The position numbers were made by a program, and so were the translations under genes. DNA of 32,124 bases, taken from a virus. The notes beneath the pieces were generated by a model. It did not search any database and was not told the DNA's origin. It worked only from the letters and a program-made list of their open reading frames with translations. Positions 1-5,925 of the stretch are shown piece by piece; position 1 is the stretch's first letter, and each line of letters starts with the position of its first letter. The stretch spans positions 1 to 32,124 of IMG/VR virus record IMGVR_UViG_3300037502_001902, one strand, 5' to 3'.

Positions 1-294
1 GCTGAACGGATTTTTTGCGTCAAGGTAGCCAGCGGCTTTCAACGCTTTGTAGATCAAAATCGCAAGTTGTACCAGAAGGTAAATGGTCGCCGGGTCCAGG
101 TTGAACTTTCCAAACTTTTCGGAAAGTCCGCTTTGAAATTCATCGTCGCCAAAGAATGCCGCAACGCCGATCGACTCAAAAGCAACTTGATAGGCCGCGT
201 CGATATGCTCTTGTGTCAGACCTTGCCTAACGCATTCGGCCCGCTTGCGACGTACTTTGGCAAGCTCAATAGATTTTTTTAGGCGGTCCAGCAC
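1..294 (-). CDS. Hypothetical protein, open at the left edge (continues at 32071-32124 if circular)
   Basis: A minus-strand frame runs without a stop from a GTG at 292-294 to base 1, 98 codons. The protein is helical, with a basic start (MLDRLKKSIELAKVRRKR) and a hydrophobic stretch near residues 69-82 (TIYLLVQLAILIYKAL). A TGGAG sits 8 bases before the GTG, and a consensus promoter lies just upstream at 330-357. There is no ATG in the frame, and an in-frame TAG about 15 codons upstream limits the start. The frame ends exactly on a codon boundary at base 1. The frame at the right edge of the window is in the same phase and adds 17 residues and a stop, giving 115 aa for a circular molecule. 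I do not recognise the family. Its place just before the terminase genes makes it a possible packaging accessory protein, which is inference. Confidence 0.62.
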   Translation of the reverse strand, partial: MLDRLKKSIELAKVRRKRAECVRQGLTQEHIDAAYQVAFESIGVAAFFGDDEFQSGLSEKFGKFNLDPATIYLLVQLAILIYKALKAAGYLDAKNPFS

Positions 295-329
295 TTCGGC
301 GACTCCAGGTAGAAAAGAGAGTACGCCGG

Positions 330-357
330 ATTCTAGCTAGTTGGCAAACTTTGTCAA
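330..357 (-). promoter_or_regulatory. Strong sigma70-type promoter, likely late operon promoter
   Basis: The minus strand has TTGACA (352-357), a 16-bp spacer and TAGAAT (330-335), 11 of 12 matches to consensus. Transcription would start near base 323, about 30 bases before the GTG of the 294-1 gene. If the molecule is circular, this promoter feeds that gene, then the terminases and all structural genes. Confidence 0.6.
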
Positions 358-361
358 GCGG

Positions 362-874
362 TTAGGATTTCATCCAAACATCACCAAGCCCCTTTTCAAT
401 AAAAATCGGATCAAGAGAACGAACGGCAGTTTTTCCAATAAATCGATATTTGTTTGCAATTGAGGACCTGCCGATCATAACTAAATCCCTGAACGTAACA
501 AGCTTTTCATCTTTTTGCCTTCTCCATGTTGTCTTGACTCGGCTATCTCCCCAAGGGAAAAGATCATTCAGCTTTAGATCGCGTAAGCTTGCTTCTTTTT
601 GCTTTTCGCATAGCTCGGCGACTTCCATCGCCACCGCAGACGCTTCGCAGAGCGAAACCCGCAAATGCCGGATCGTCGCCTCCTGCTCTTCCAGCCGATC
701 GGCGATTTGTGACAACACAGAGTTTTCAAAAGCTTGATCGCTCTTTATGTCGTCGCTGAAATGAATCGTTATCGATACAAGGTTTGCAACGTCGCAATCG
801 GCTTCAAGTGCTCGGCAAGCCTTGATCAGTGTTGCCGTGTCGGTTCGTGTTACTTTTTCCGTTTCTTGTTTCAT
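362..874 (-). CDS. Hypothetical protein with coiled coil and alpha-CTD-like C-terminus
   Basis: This gene encodes 170 aa of unknown function. Its ATG overlaps the stop of the upstream membrane protein (TAATG). Residues about 50-100 are rich in E, A, L and R and probably form a coiled coil (SQIADRLEEQEATIRHLRV). The C-terminus has a pattern of the form TFRDL, then FIGKTAVRSL, then EKGLG. This resembles the helix-hairpin-helix end of the RNA polymerase alpha C-terminal domain (TIGDL, NFGKKSL, LGL). That resemblance is by eye only. If real, the protein could touch host RNA polymerase or DNA. It is the last gene before the promoter at 330-357, so it closes the early/middle transcript. Confidence 0.75.
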   Translation of the reverse strand: MKQETEKVTRTDTATLIKACRALEADCDVANLVSITIHFSDDIKSDQAFENSVLSQIADRLEEQEATIRHLRVSLCEASAVAMEVAELCEKQKEASLRDLKLNDLFPWGDSRVKTTWRRQKDEKLVTFRDLVMIGRSSIANKYRFIGKTAVRSLDPIFIEKGLGDVWMKS

Positions 875-1266
875 TACTCGGCCCTCATTGAAACGCGGCC
901 CGACTCAACGATAGGAATATTTGCTTCTGTCGGCACGTAAATGATTTGCTCGACTTCGCCCGACTTGATCGCATCGGCAAACGCTCCGATAAATTCCTGC
1001 GTTCGGTACTCAGGATACTTTTGCGACATTTCGCCGACGATCTGAATAGCCTCCGCGCGAAGTTTAGCCGATTCTAGCTCTGCCTTCGCTTGCTCGACTT
1101 GAATCTGCTTTTCTTGTTCCGCCTGCATTAACGCCGCTTTGCCTGAAAGGCCGGCACGCCAAACGCCATACGTCGGAACCGCCCATAGCAAAAAACCAAG
1201 AAACGTCGCCGCAGTTGACAAGCAAAACACTATTGCAATTATCGGCTCTTTGTATTCTTTCCACAT
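874..1266 (-). CDS. Membrane protein with SPFH/prohibitin-like tail
   Basis: This 130-aa protein has one strong membrane segment at residues about 8-31 (IIAIVFCLSTAATFLGFLLW). A charged helix follows (QAEQEKQIQVEQAKAELESA), then RAEAIQIVGEMSQKYPEYRTQ, and it ends in a YVPTEANIPI-like strand. The order of an A/E/Q-rich helix, an 'AEAIQIVGE' repeat and a terminal 'PxxANIPI' is what the end of SPFH (band 7, prohibitin, HflK/HflC) proteins looks like. The globular SPFH domain itself is missing. It could mimic or bind host HflKC/prohibitin at the inner membrane, or act in lysis as a membrane protein; both are inference. The start is supported by GAGAGG 7 bases upstream of the ATG. Confidence 0.78.
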   Translation of the reverse strand: MWKEYKEPIIAIVFCLSTAATFLGFLLWAVPTYGVWRAGLSGKAALMQAEQEKQIQVEQAKAELESAKLRAEAIQIVGEMSQKYPEYRTQEFIGAFADAIKSGEVEQIIYVPTEANIPIVESGRVSMRAE

Positions 1267-1268
1267 TT

Positions 1269-1496
1269 TTAAACCTCTCTTTGTTTTTTTGCTTGCTCCG
1301 CCAGTTTTCGTTCTTTCGCTGCTTTTCGCTTTAGCCGATTGCGTTCACGCTCCAAATTTTGCTTTTGCTCATACCAAAGCATCGCCTCGATAGACCAAGT
1401 CGTAAAATTCTTTCGCGATCGCTTTGCGGCCATTTTCAATTGTTGCCAAATGTCGTCAGGCACGCGGCCCACTTGCCGGCACTTGTCGTAGCTCAC
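1269..1496 (-). CDS. Small basic protein, possible ribbon-helix-helix regulator
   Basis: This 75-aa protein starts at a GTG that overlaps the stop of the sliding clamp (GTGA). The longer open frame upstream lies inside the clamp gene and is not needed. Residues about 10-40 (GRVPDDIWQQLKMAAKRSRK, then FTTWSIEAML) follow the strand-helix-helix rhythm of Arc/MetJ-type ribbon-helix-helix proteins. The rest is a highly charged helix rich in K, R, E and Q, probably a coiled coil. Such proteins bind operator DNA as dimers. Coupling to the clamp gene suggests co-expression with replication. The fold call is by pattern only. Confidence 0.68.
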   Translation of the reverse strand: MSYDKCRQVGRVPDDIWQQLKMAAKRSRKNFTTWSIEAMLWYEQKQNLERERNRLKRKAAKERKLAEQAKKQREV

Positions 1497-2584
1497 GGTT
1501 TCCTCTCGTTGCTCATCGGCATAAGGACGTAACTGTAAACACCGCCTGCCGTTATCGCGGTGATCTCGACTGGTGCATTCGACCCGCGGCACTCGATCGA
1601 CACGACGCAATCAGCAGGCAACGCCCGAAGCGGCTCGGTGACATAGAGCGAATCGACTTTTAGCTTCACTGACTTTCCGTCGATCGCTCCATCGGGAATC
1701 ACGATCTCGCTTGATCCAATCGCCGCTGTCTGGCCTTCGATTGTGAGCGTGTTCGCCAGCGAATCGATCGCCACGTCCACCGCCCGTGAATCGCTATCAC
1801 AAACGACCGCCGCTTGACGGATCGCTGTGAGCACTTGACCGGCCGCAATCTTAACGACCGTTGAAGGATCTCCCGCCGGTATAATCTTTCGCCACGCTGG
1901 AAAGCGGCCTTCGACAAGCCGGCACGACAGCGCGAAGCTATCGTGCTTGATAATTGCCGTGTTGGTGTCGGCTGAAATGTCCACGGTGCCTTCGCAATCG
2001 GCCAAGAGCTTGGCCAACACTTGGCAAGCATGCTCAGGGATTATGCAATCGAGATCCGCCAAAGGCTCCGCGTCCTTGACCTCTGCCACAGCAAGCCGCC
2101 TTCCGTCGCTTGCGATCAGGTGCAGCCTATGTTCTGGTCGTGCCTCAAATTTAACCCCGCCAAGTGCGTAGCGGCTCGAATTTGTGTCCGATGCAAACGA
2201 CGTCAACCGCAATGCCTCAAGCAGTTCGGACGCATTTACCCGTAGCGTATCACGTTGCTCAAACGCTACTGTAGGAAACTCCGCCGGATCTTGCGTCGGG
2301 ATCGTGAATTTTGCTCCGCCCGACTTTATCACCGCCGAATCGCCCTTCGTCACGATGTCGACCTCCTCGCCCGACGATTCGCGAAGTACCGCAAGCAATC
2401 TAGCCGCTGGCAACAACAACGTCGGCACTGCTTCGCCTGCGTAGACGCGGATCGCGATTTCGCCATCGGTCGCGACAACGGCAGCCGTGTCAAACAGCAC
2501 GTTTCGCAAGATTTCCTTGACCGGCCTTGCTGGCACGACAGCCGCGGCTAGTTGGACGGCGCGAAGTAGTTTTTGCCTGTTCAT
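1493..2584 (-). CDS. dnaN: DNA polymerase III beta subunit (sliding clamp)
   Basis: The 363-aa product has the length and layout of a bacterial beta clamp (usually 360-380 aa). The C-terminus YSYVLMPMS matches the conserved YVxMPMR ending. Central features include LIASDGRRLAVAEV (family: TDGHRLA) and GRFPAWRKIIP (family: GRFPDYxxVIP), which are clamp landmarks. The clamp dimer encircles DNA and tethers the replicative polymerase. No polymerase gene is present in the window, so this clamp should serve the host polymerase or recruit phage proteins. The ATG overlaps the upstream gene's stop (ATGA). The downstream 75-aa gene starts on its stop. Clamp genes are not common in 32-kb phages. Confidence 0.95.
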   Translation of the reverse strand: MNRQKLLRAVQLAAAVVPARPVKEILRNVLFDTAAVVATDGEIAIRVYAGEAVPTLLLPAARLLAVLRESSGEEVDIVTKGDSAVIKSGGAKFTIPTQDPAEFPTVAFEQRDTLRVNASELLEALRLTSFASDTNSSRYALGGVKFEARPEHRLHLIASDGRRLAVAEVKDAEPLADLDCIIPEHACQVLAKLLADCEGTVDISADTNTAIIKHDSFALSCRLVEGRFPAWRKIIPAGDPSTVVKIAAGQVLTAIRQAAVVCDSDSRAVDVAIDSLANTLTIEGQTAAIGSSEIVIPDGAIDGKSVKLKVDSLYVTEPLRALPADCVVSIECRGSNAPVEITAITAGGVYSYVLMPMSNERKP

Positions 2585-2916
2585 TCCGATGGTGCCTTAT
2601 CTGAAAATGAAATGTTGTAACTGCAAATTATTTTCTTAGTGTCAAAAGCTTCAATGGCCGCGTAATCTTCTCCGCTCACCCAAGCACGCAAGATCCCGCG
2701 ACGCCAGGCCATATTTGAAAAGTACCAACACTCGTCACCCACCCTGTCGGGCCGGCTTGGCTGGGTGGTGCTTTCTTCGCGAAGCTGCTTGATCACAAAC
2801 AAAACGTCCGCAAGTGCCCGTGCTGCTTCGCGCTTTTCCAACGCCAAGCAATTAGCGTGCGTTTTCTGAATTGCGTCAATCAATCCATCTACGTTCGCCG
2901 CCGTTAGTCCGTTCAT
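2581..2916 (-). CDS. Hypothetical protein
   Basis: This 111-aa acidic protein is coupled on both sides: its ATG overlaps the HTH gene's stop (ATGA) and its TGA overlaps the clamp's ATG. The first 50 residues are helical (ANVDGLIDAIQKTHANC, EAARALADVLFVIKQL). The second half is strand-like with several aromatic residues (DECWYFSNMAWRRGILRAWV). I do not recognise a family. Its place between an HTH protein and the clamp makes a replication or regulatory accessory role possible, but nothing in the sequence shows it. Confidence 0.72.
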   Translation of the reverse strand: MNGLTAANVDGLIDAIQKTHANCLALEKREAARALADVLFVIKQLREESTTQPSRPDRVGDECWYFSNMAWRRGILRAWVSGEDYAAIEAFDTKKIICSYNISFSDKAPSE

Positions 2917-3143
2917 GCTGTCACCGCTCCCGAATAAGCGACGACAACCGGAACCGGATGTGACTCAAACAGCACAAAGCCAGCCACCGATCGACCGCTT
3001 AGCTTCCTGACGCCTAGCTTTGCCGCCTTGCGTCGAATCGTCGATCCGCTGACACCCAGACTCTTGGCCGCGTCGCCGACCGTTGGCGACCATGCGGCGA
3101 TTATCTGGCTTCGTTCTTCCACTGTGATCAATCTTGCGTTCAT
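2913..3143 (-). CDS. Small helix-turn-helix DNA-binding protein
   Basis: This 76-aa protein has an HTH at residues about 10-45: ERSQIIAAWSPTVGDAAKSL, then GVSGSTIRRKAAKLGVRKL. The pattern 'DAAKSLGVSGSTIRRKAAKLG' is that of Fis/resolvase-type or TrfB-type helix-turn-helix units. The start is the ATG at 3141-3143 with AGGA about 8 bases upstream. A longer frame exists but would run through the 100-bp control region. The gene is the first downstream of the intergenic region 3144-3244, which carries a TTGT-N4-ACAA palindrome also found at 16158-16169. Autoregulation through these sites is a reasonable inference. Confidence 0.75.
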   Translation of the reverse strand: MNARLITVEERSQIIAAWSPTVGDAAKSLGVSGSTIRRKAAKLGVRKLSGRSVAGFVLFESHPVPVVVAYSGAVTA

Positions 3144-3244
3144 TGTTTTAATCCTGTTCGCGTTGTTGTTGTGTCCGCCCCTTAGTTGTATCGACAATCG
3201 GCGTGCGATGCAATAGCCATGTCGGGCAATTTTTTTGGAAAGTT
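3144..3244 (-). promoter_or_regulatory. Intergenic control region with palindrome and shared box
   Basis: About 100 bp without a gene between rusA and the HTH gene. Two elements recur in the other gene-free region at 16092-16248. The first is a box (minus strand ACTTTCCAAAAAAATTGCCC, 3224-3243). The second is the 12-bp near-palindrome TTGTATCGACAA (plus strand 3186-3197). A weak promoter can be drawn on the minus strand, TTGCAT, 17 bp, TACAAC, with the -10 inside the palindrome. That would fit an operator overlapping a promoter. The promoter call is weak; the repeated boxes are directly visible. Confidence 0.45.
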
Positions 3245-3625
3245 CTAAAATATCGGCCAGATGGAAACGACAATCTGATCCGCGTCGGCCCATTGCTTTT
3301 CGGCGTGTAGATACGCTACTTGCCTGTCATCCTTCCAGGCAACGCCGTTCAGCCCATCGCTGATCGCTTTGACAATGTTGTCTAAATCACCGGCTCCGGT
3401 GTGCCAGAGGGGCTTCTTGACAGTCTTGGGCCGCTTGTAAAAAGCTTTGACGTGCATCGCTAGGGCTCCAGTAAAAATATCATGAAACGGATGTTGTAGC
3501 TTAAATTCCGCCGCAACCGTCAACTCAAAGTTGACCGTTCGCTTCGGCGTGTAGTGATGCCCTCGCTTTGTTGATCGGCTCCGCTCCTTCGGCTGCGGTC
3601 GGGCGTTGATCTGGAACTTAATCAC
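3245..3625 (-). CDS. rusA: RusA-family Holliday junction resolvase
   Basis: The 126-aa product matches RusA in length and in its signature region: GDLDNIVKAISDGLNGVAWK, then DDRQVAYLHAEK. In RusA the acidic residues of 'DxDN' and 'DDxQV' bind the metal at the active site. The N-terminus FQINARPQPKERSR also fits the family (GxPxPKxRPR). RusA cuts four-way junctions and would resolve recombination and replication intermediates made by the RecE/RecT pair, before packaging. Translation starts at a GTG overlapping the previous gene's stop by 8 bases, with GGGAGG 7 bases upstream. Confidence 0.93.
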   Translation of the reverse strand: MIKFQINARPQPKERSRSTKRGHHYTPKRTVNFELTVAAEFKLQHPFHDIFTGALAMHVKAFYKRPKTVKKPLWHTGAGDLDNIVKAISDGLNGVAWKDDRQVAYLHAEKQWADADQIVVSIWPIF

Positions 3626-3890
3626 GGCGACACCTCCCGATCATTTCGTCAATCGCATTTCGAATCGTCGGCCACTCTTGCGGGTCGATGCGTATGCCGT
3701 TTGGAACTAGATCCTGCTTGACGACAACATATTCATACGCCTCGGACTCCGCCTTAATTTCAAGCGACGTCGCCAATTCGCTAAAAATCGGCTCGCCTTC
3801 CGGCACCACGACGATTTTCGTCGTTCGCGTTTCGTACTTGATTTCGTCGCTCATTGCCCTGCCTCGTTTGGTATTAAGTTTTTTAGTCAT
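3618..3890 (-). CDS. Hypothetical protein
   Basis: This 90-aa acidic protein lies between csrA and rusA. The first possible start overlaps the csrA stop (ATGA). A second ATG at 3852-3854 gives 78 aa starting MSDEIKYETR and has a better site (GAGGCAGGGCA before it). Residues 20-60 look like alternating beta strands (TRTTKIVVVPEGEPIF, EYVVVKQDLVPNG). The C-terminus is helical (PTIRNAIDEMIGRC). I do not recognise the family. Coupling to csrA on one side and rusA on the other places it in the same transcript. Confidence 0.72.
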   Translation of the reverse strand: MTKKLNTKRGRAMSDEIKYETRTTKIVVVPEGEPIFSELATSLEIKAESEAYEYVVVKQDLVPNGIRIDPQEWPTIRNAIDEMIGRCRRD

Positions 3891-4087
3891 GTTATCAAGT
3901 CCTCTTCCGTTGCTTTGCCGTTGTCGATTAGCTCCTGCCGTAAAATAACAGTTCCCTCTGGTGCTTTAATTGCAAGTCGCGGCGTTTTGCCAGTGCGGCT
4001 AATCACGACGCAAATGTCGGGACCGATTCGAACCGCCTCGTCTTTTTTGAGCGCGACGACAAGCCACTTGCCTTTTGTTTTAATCAC
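3887..4087 (-). CDS. csrA: CsrA-like RNA-binding regulator
   Basis: The 66-aa protein carries the CsrA pattern: KDEAVRIGPDICVVISRTG (family: KxGExIxIGDDIxVxVLxxxG), then RLAIKAPEGTVILRQEL (family: VRLGIxAPxxVxVxRxEl). CsrA dimers bind GGA motifs in mRNA leaders and block or stabilise messages. The N-terminus is longer than usual (MIKTKGKWLVVAL rather than MLVLxRK), so the first strand is altered and the usual Arg/Lys at the RNA-binding edge differs. It starts at a GTG coupled to the previous gene (GTGA) with GGGAGG 7 bases upstream. In a phage it could redirect host CsrA targets or control its own GGA-rich messages; this is inference. Confidence 0.85.
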   Translation of the reverse strand: MIKTKGKWLVVALKKDEAVRIGPDICVVISRTGKTPRLAIKAPEGTVILRQELIDNGKATEEDLIT

Positions 4088-4356
4088 CGCCCGGCCTCCC
4101 GCTGCTCTTCCAGTTCGATCGCCCGCGTGATCGCGTCCCTCGCTTCGTCAAGATCCGCGATGGTGTCGTTCTTGCCGCGATCGCCGGCCATTAGGACTTT
4201 CTTCAGGGCGTGCGTCCTCGCTGGACAAGTCACGTCAAACGTTTCAGCTACGGCGTAAACGTCGATCTGTTGAGTCGGATCAGGTCCGGTCAAAAATATT
4301 TTGCCGCCCTTGATCGGCCGAAAATATTTGCGGCCGCTTTTGTTGTCGTCGCTCAT
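4084..4356 (-). CDS. Hypothetical protein
   Basis: This 90-aa protein starts at an ATG overlapping the previous stop (ATGA), with AAGGTG 6 bases upstream. The N-terminal half contains short strands (YFRPIKGGKIFLTGPD, then QIDVYAVAETFDVTCPARTH). It ends in a charged helix (DLDEARDAITRAIELEEQRE). The last bases form the ribosome binding site and start of csrA. A region such as 'TFDVTCPARTHALKKVLMAG' followed by 'ITRAIELE' recurs in small phage proteins of unknown role. I assign no function. Confidence 0.75.
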   Translation of the reverse strand: MSDDNKSGRKYFRPIKGGKIFLTGPDPTQQIDVYAVAETFDVTCPARTHALKKVLMAGDRGKNDTIADLDEARDAITRAIELEEQREAGR

Positions 4357-5045
4357 GTCGGCACCTTTTTGAAAGTTACTGGGATTCGTTCGTAAAGCTT
4401 TGTGGTCGGTGGCGGCGGCATGATGGATTCGGCCATTGCCGGCCGCGTGATCGGTGCGGTTATTGGACGGTACTCTATCGCGGTTCGCCGTTCCGGGCTG
4501 TCGCACTCAATCCGCACGACCGGATCAACCAACCGACCGCCAACGCAAGTTTTCTCGCCAAGCCCAATCAGCGGTCGGCAAGCTTCGGGCGATAGCCTGT
4601 CACCGATCGCCGCGTAAGCTTTGAGGAAATTATGCCGTGCCCACTTCTCGGATTCAGCGTCGTTGAACGACTCCAAGAAGTTTGGCCAGCCGCCGAGACT
4701 TCGGATCGTCGCGTTGATGCGTTGATCGGCAAAGTCGATCCACTTATAGGGCCCGGCCGGCACCGCCCGCTGAACGTCGGCCCAAGCTTCTACGGCCTTC
4801 GTGTCTTCGGCAACGTTAACGCCGGCCAGTTCCCGCAGTTCGGCAGGTCGCGGCATTCGCGGAAGCTCGCGGATGGCCCGAAGGACCGCGGCCTGCATTT
4901 GCTCCGGCTCCAGATCAATCATTGCCAAGGAGTAAACGTCCACCATCGCTTCCGTCGGCTCCACTTGGTGGGCCTGCATCAATCCCTCTAACAGCGTTGT
5001 AAAGCGCCTCAAACTTTCCTGACTCTGCGAACTTTTGGAAGACAT
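4353..5045 (-). CDS. Helicase loader-like replication protein
   Basis: The product is 230 aa from the ATG at 5043-5045, with AGGAG 10 bases upstream. Residues about 10-75 (SLRRFTTLLEGLMQAHQVEP, then VDVYSLAMIDLEPEQMQAA, then PRMPRPAELRELAG) resemble the N-terminal helical domain of G39P-type helicase loaders. In that family a helical bundle with a 'LEPExLxxAVxxxI...xFPxPAELRE' pattern binds the replicative helicase. The C-terminal half is less clear. It sits just after the replication initiator, the usual place for a loader. No phage replicative helicase is visible, so the partner would be host DnaB. The gene overlaps the end of the initiator gene by 131 bases in another frame, which is unusual. 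Confidence 0.75.
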   Translation of the reverse strand: MSSKSSQSQESLRRFTTLLEGLMQAHQVEPTEAMVDVYSLAMIDLEPEQMQAAVLRAIRELPRMPRPAELRELAGVNVAEDTKAVEAWADVQRAVPAGPYKWIDFADQRINATIRSLGGWPNFLESFNDAESEKWARHNFLKAYAAIGDRLSPEACRPLIGLGEKTCVGGRLVDPVVRIECDSPERRTAIEYRPITAPITRPAMAESIMPPPPTTKLYERIPVTFKKVPT

Positions 5046-5850
5046 TTTTTGTATTCTCCTCTCTAATCTGTGCAAACGTTTTCGGTTGCGACGGCTTACG
5101 CTCCGCCGCGACTATTCGGTCATTGCTTAACCAATCGGCCTGGAAGCCCTCCCATTGCCGCTCCGCCGCTGTTCGGATCGCCTCGTCTGCAGACATGCCA
5201 GCCTTTGCCGCCTCGCGTCGGATTCGGACTAGGACGGATTCGGTAACCGGCTTGCGTCGGCACGCGGTCCAGTCTCGCCAGTTCGTCTCGGAAATGTCAT
5301 CCGGTCGATCAATGGCAACTGATGGACGTCGCGTTCGCTTTTGAGAAAAAGAAGCAGGCGGCTCTGCCGCAACGTTCCTTTCCTGTTCCTTTCCTATTCC
5401 CTTCCCTTCCTCTTCCTTTCCCTTCCTTTCCCCACTGGGCGCGTAAGCCACGCGTTCGGCACGCGTGGGGCACGCGTCAACCACGCGTGGAATACCAACG
5501 AAATCGTTGGCTTCCGGCGGTTCTGGTAATGTGCTTTGGGCTTCCTTGAAATTAACGACCTGATGCCGTGAAAATCCGGGCACGTAGCCATATTCGACGC
5601 CTTCGGACGCGTAGCGAACGACAAATCCACGCGTGGCCAACGCGTCAAGCACGCGTGAAAAGTCAACGTTATCGTATGGTAGGATCTGTGCTTTGATCGA
5701 TCGCGGCCGCCACTTAAACCGGCCTTCGCGGTCGCAAATCGTCCACAAGCCGATGAACGCCAACCGCACCGGAAGCCCTTCCTTTTCTTCTAGGTCAAAG
5801 AGTTCTTCATGGGTGAAAAACTCCGGCTTGATTGTTCGTATTCGTCCCAT
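4915..5850 (-). CDS. Replication initiator (phage O/DnaD-like)
   Basis: The 311-aa product begins MGRIRTIKPEFFTHEELFDL, typical of phage replication proteins with an N-terminal winged-helix domain. It continues GLPVRLAFIGLWTICDREGR and FKWRPRSIKAQILPYD, through residue about 110. A low-complexity linker follows (KGKEEEGKGIGKEQ), then a C-terminal helical domain (NWRDWTACRRKPVTESVLVR, then GMSADEAIRTAAERQWEGFQ) like the DnaD/DnaT helicase-recruitment module. The protein should bind the origin and recruit loader and helicase. Two arrays of 11-bp iterons lie inside the gene, as lambda ori lies inside gene O. The ATG follows AGGA and a U5 tract that ends the structured leader at 5862-5946. Its 3' end overlaps the loader-like gene by 131 bases. 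Confidence 0.88.
   Translation of the reverse strand: MGRIRTIKPEFFTHEELFDLEEKEGLPVRLAFIGLWTICDREGRFKWRPRSIKAQILPYDNVDFSRVLDALATRGFVVRYASEGVEYGYVPGFSRHQVVNFKEAQSTLPEPPEANDFVGIPRVVDACPTRAERVAYAPSGERKGKEEEGKGIGKEQERNVAAEPPASFSQKRTRRPSVAIDRPDDISETNWRDWTACRRKPVTESVLVRIRREAAKAGMSADEAIRTAAERQWEGFQADWLSNDRIVAAERKPSQPKTFAQIREENTKNVFQKFAESGKFEALYNAVRGIDAGPPSGADGSDGGRLLLGND
5375..5434. repeat. Homopyrimidine/homopurine tract inside the initiator gene
   Basis: About 60 bases are almost only C and T on the plus strand, with TTCCTTTCC-type units repeated and only a few interruptions. On the coding strand it specifies the Lys/Glu/Gly linker of the initiator. It ends two bases before the first iteron array. 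Such tracts can form triplex DNA or unwind under stress, so an origin role is possible. Codon demand of a K/E/G linker alone could also produce it. Confidence 0.6.
5437..5491. repeat. Iteron array 1: five 11-bp units around ACGCGT
   Basis: ACGCGT occurs at 5450, 5461, 5472 and 5483, spaced exactly 11 bp. A one-mismatch copy (GCGCGT) lies at 5439 in the same phase. The unit reads S(C)ACGCGT plus three variable bases on the plus strand. An 11-bp repeat puts each palindrome on the same face of the helix. The array lies in the initiator gene, in the stretch coding for the linker. Together with array 2 it is the best candidate for the replication origin. Confidence 0.75.
5605..5659. repeat. Iteron array 2: five 11-bp units around ACGCGT
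   Basis: ACGCGT occurs at 5607, 5629, 5640 and 5651. The missing phase position at 5618 holds a degenerate unit (ACGACA). So this is again five 11-bp units, the same size as array 1, starting 168 bp away. It lies in the initiator gene where the N-terminal domain is encoded (VDFSRVLDALATRGFVV). Protein coding alone does not explain an 11-bp period. Confidence 0.72.
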
Positions 5851-5861
5851 CGTTTAATCCT

Positions 5862-5925
5862 AAAAAGCCGTCCCCTAGGCGCGTGCTAGGCGGCGCAAGA
5901 TTTGCGCAGAAACCTAGGGGACGGC
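5862..5925 (-). terminator. Intrinsic terminator/attenuator in leader 1
   Basis: A perfect 13-bp G/C-rich stem (5867-5879 with 5913-5925) is followed on the minus strand by TTTTT. It stands between its own promoter and the initiator start codon, so it should attenuate the initiator and also stop read-through from the methyltransferase gene upstream. Confidence 0.7.

Noticed and set aside
67-282. Plus-strand 71-codon ORF at the left edge
   Set aside because: It lies antisense to the minus-strand frame 294-1, which has a promoter, ribosome binding site and protein-like sequence. It has no start signal of its own.
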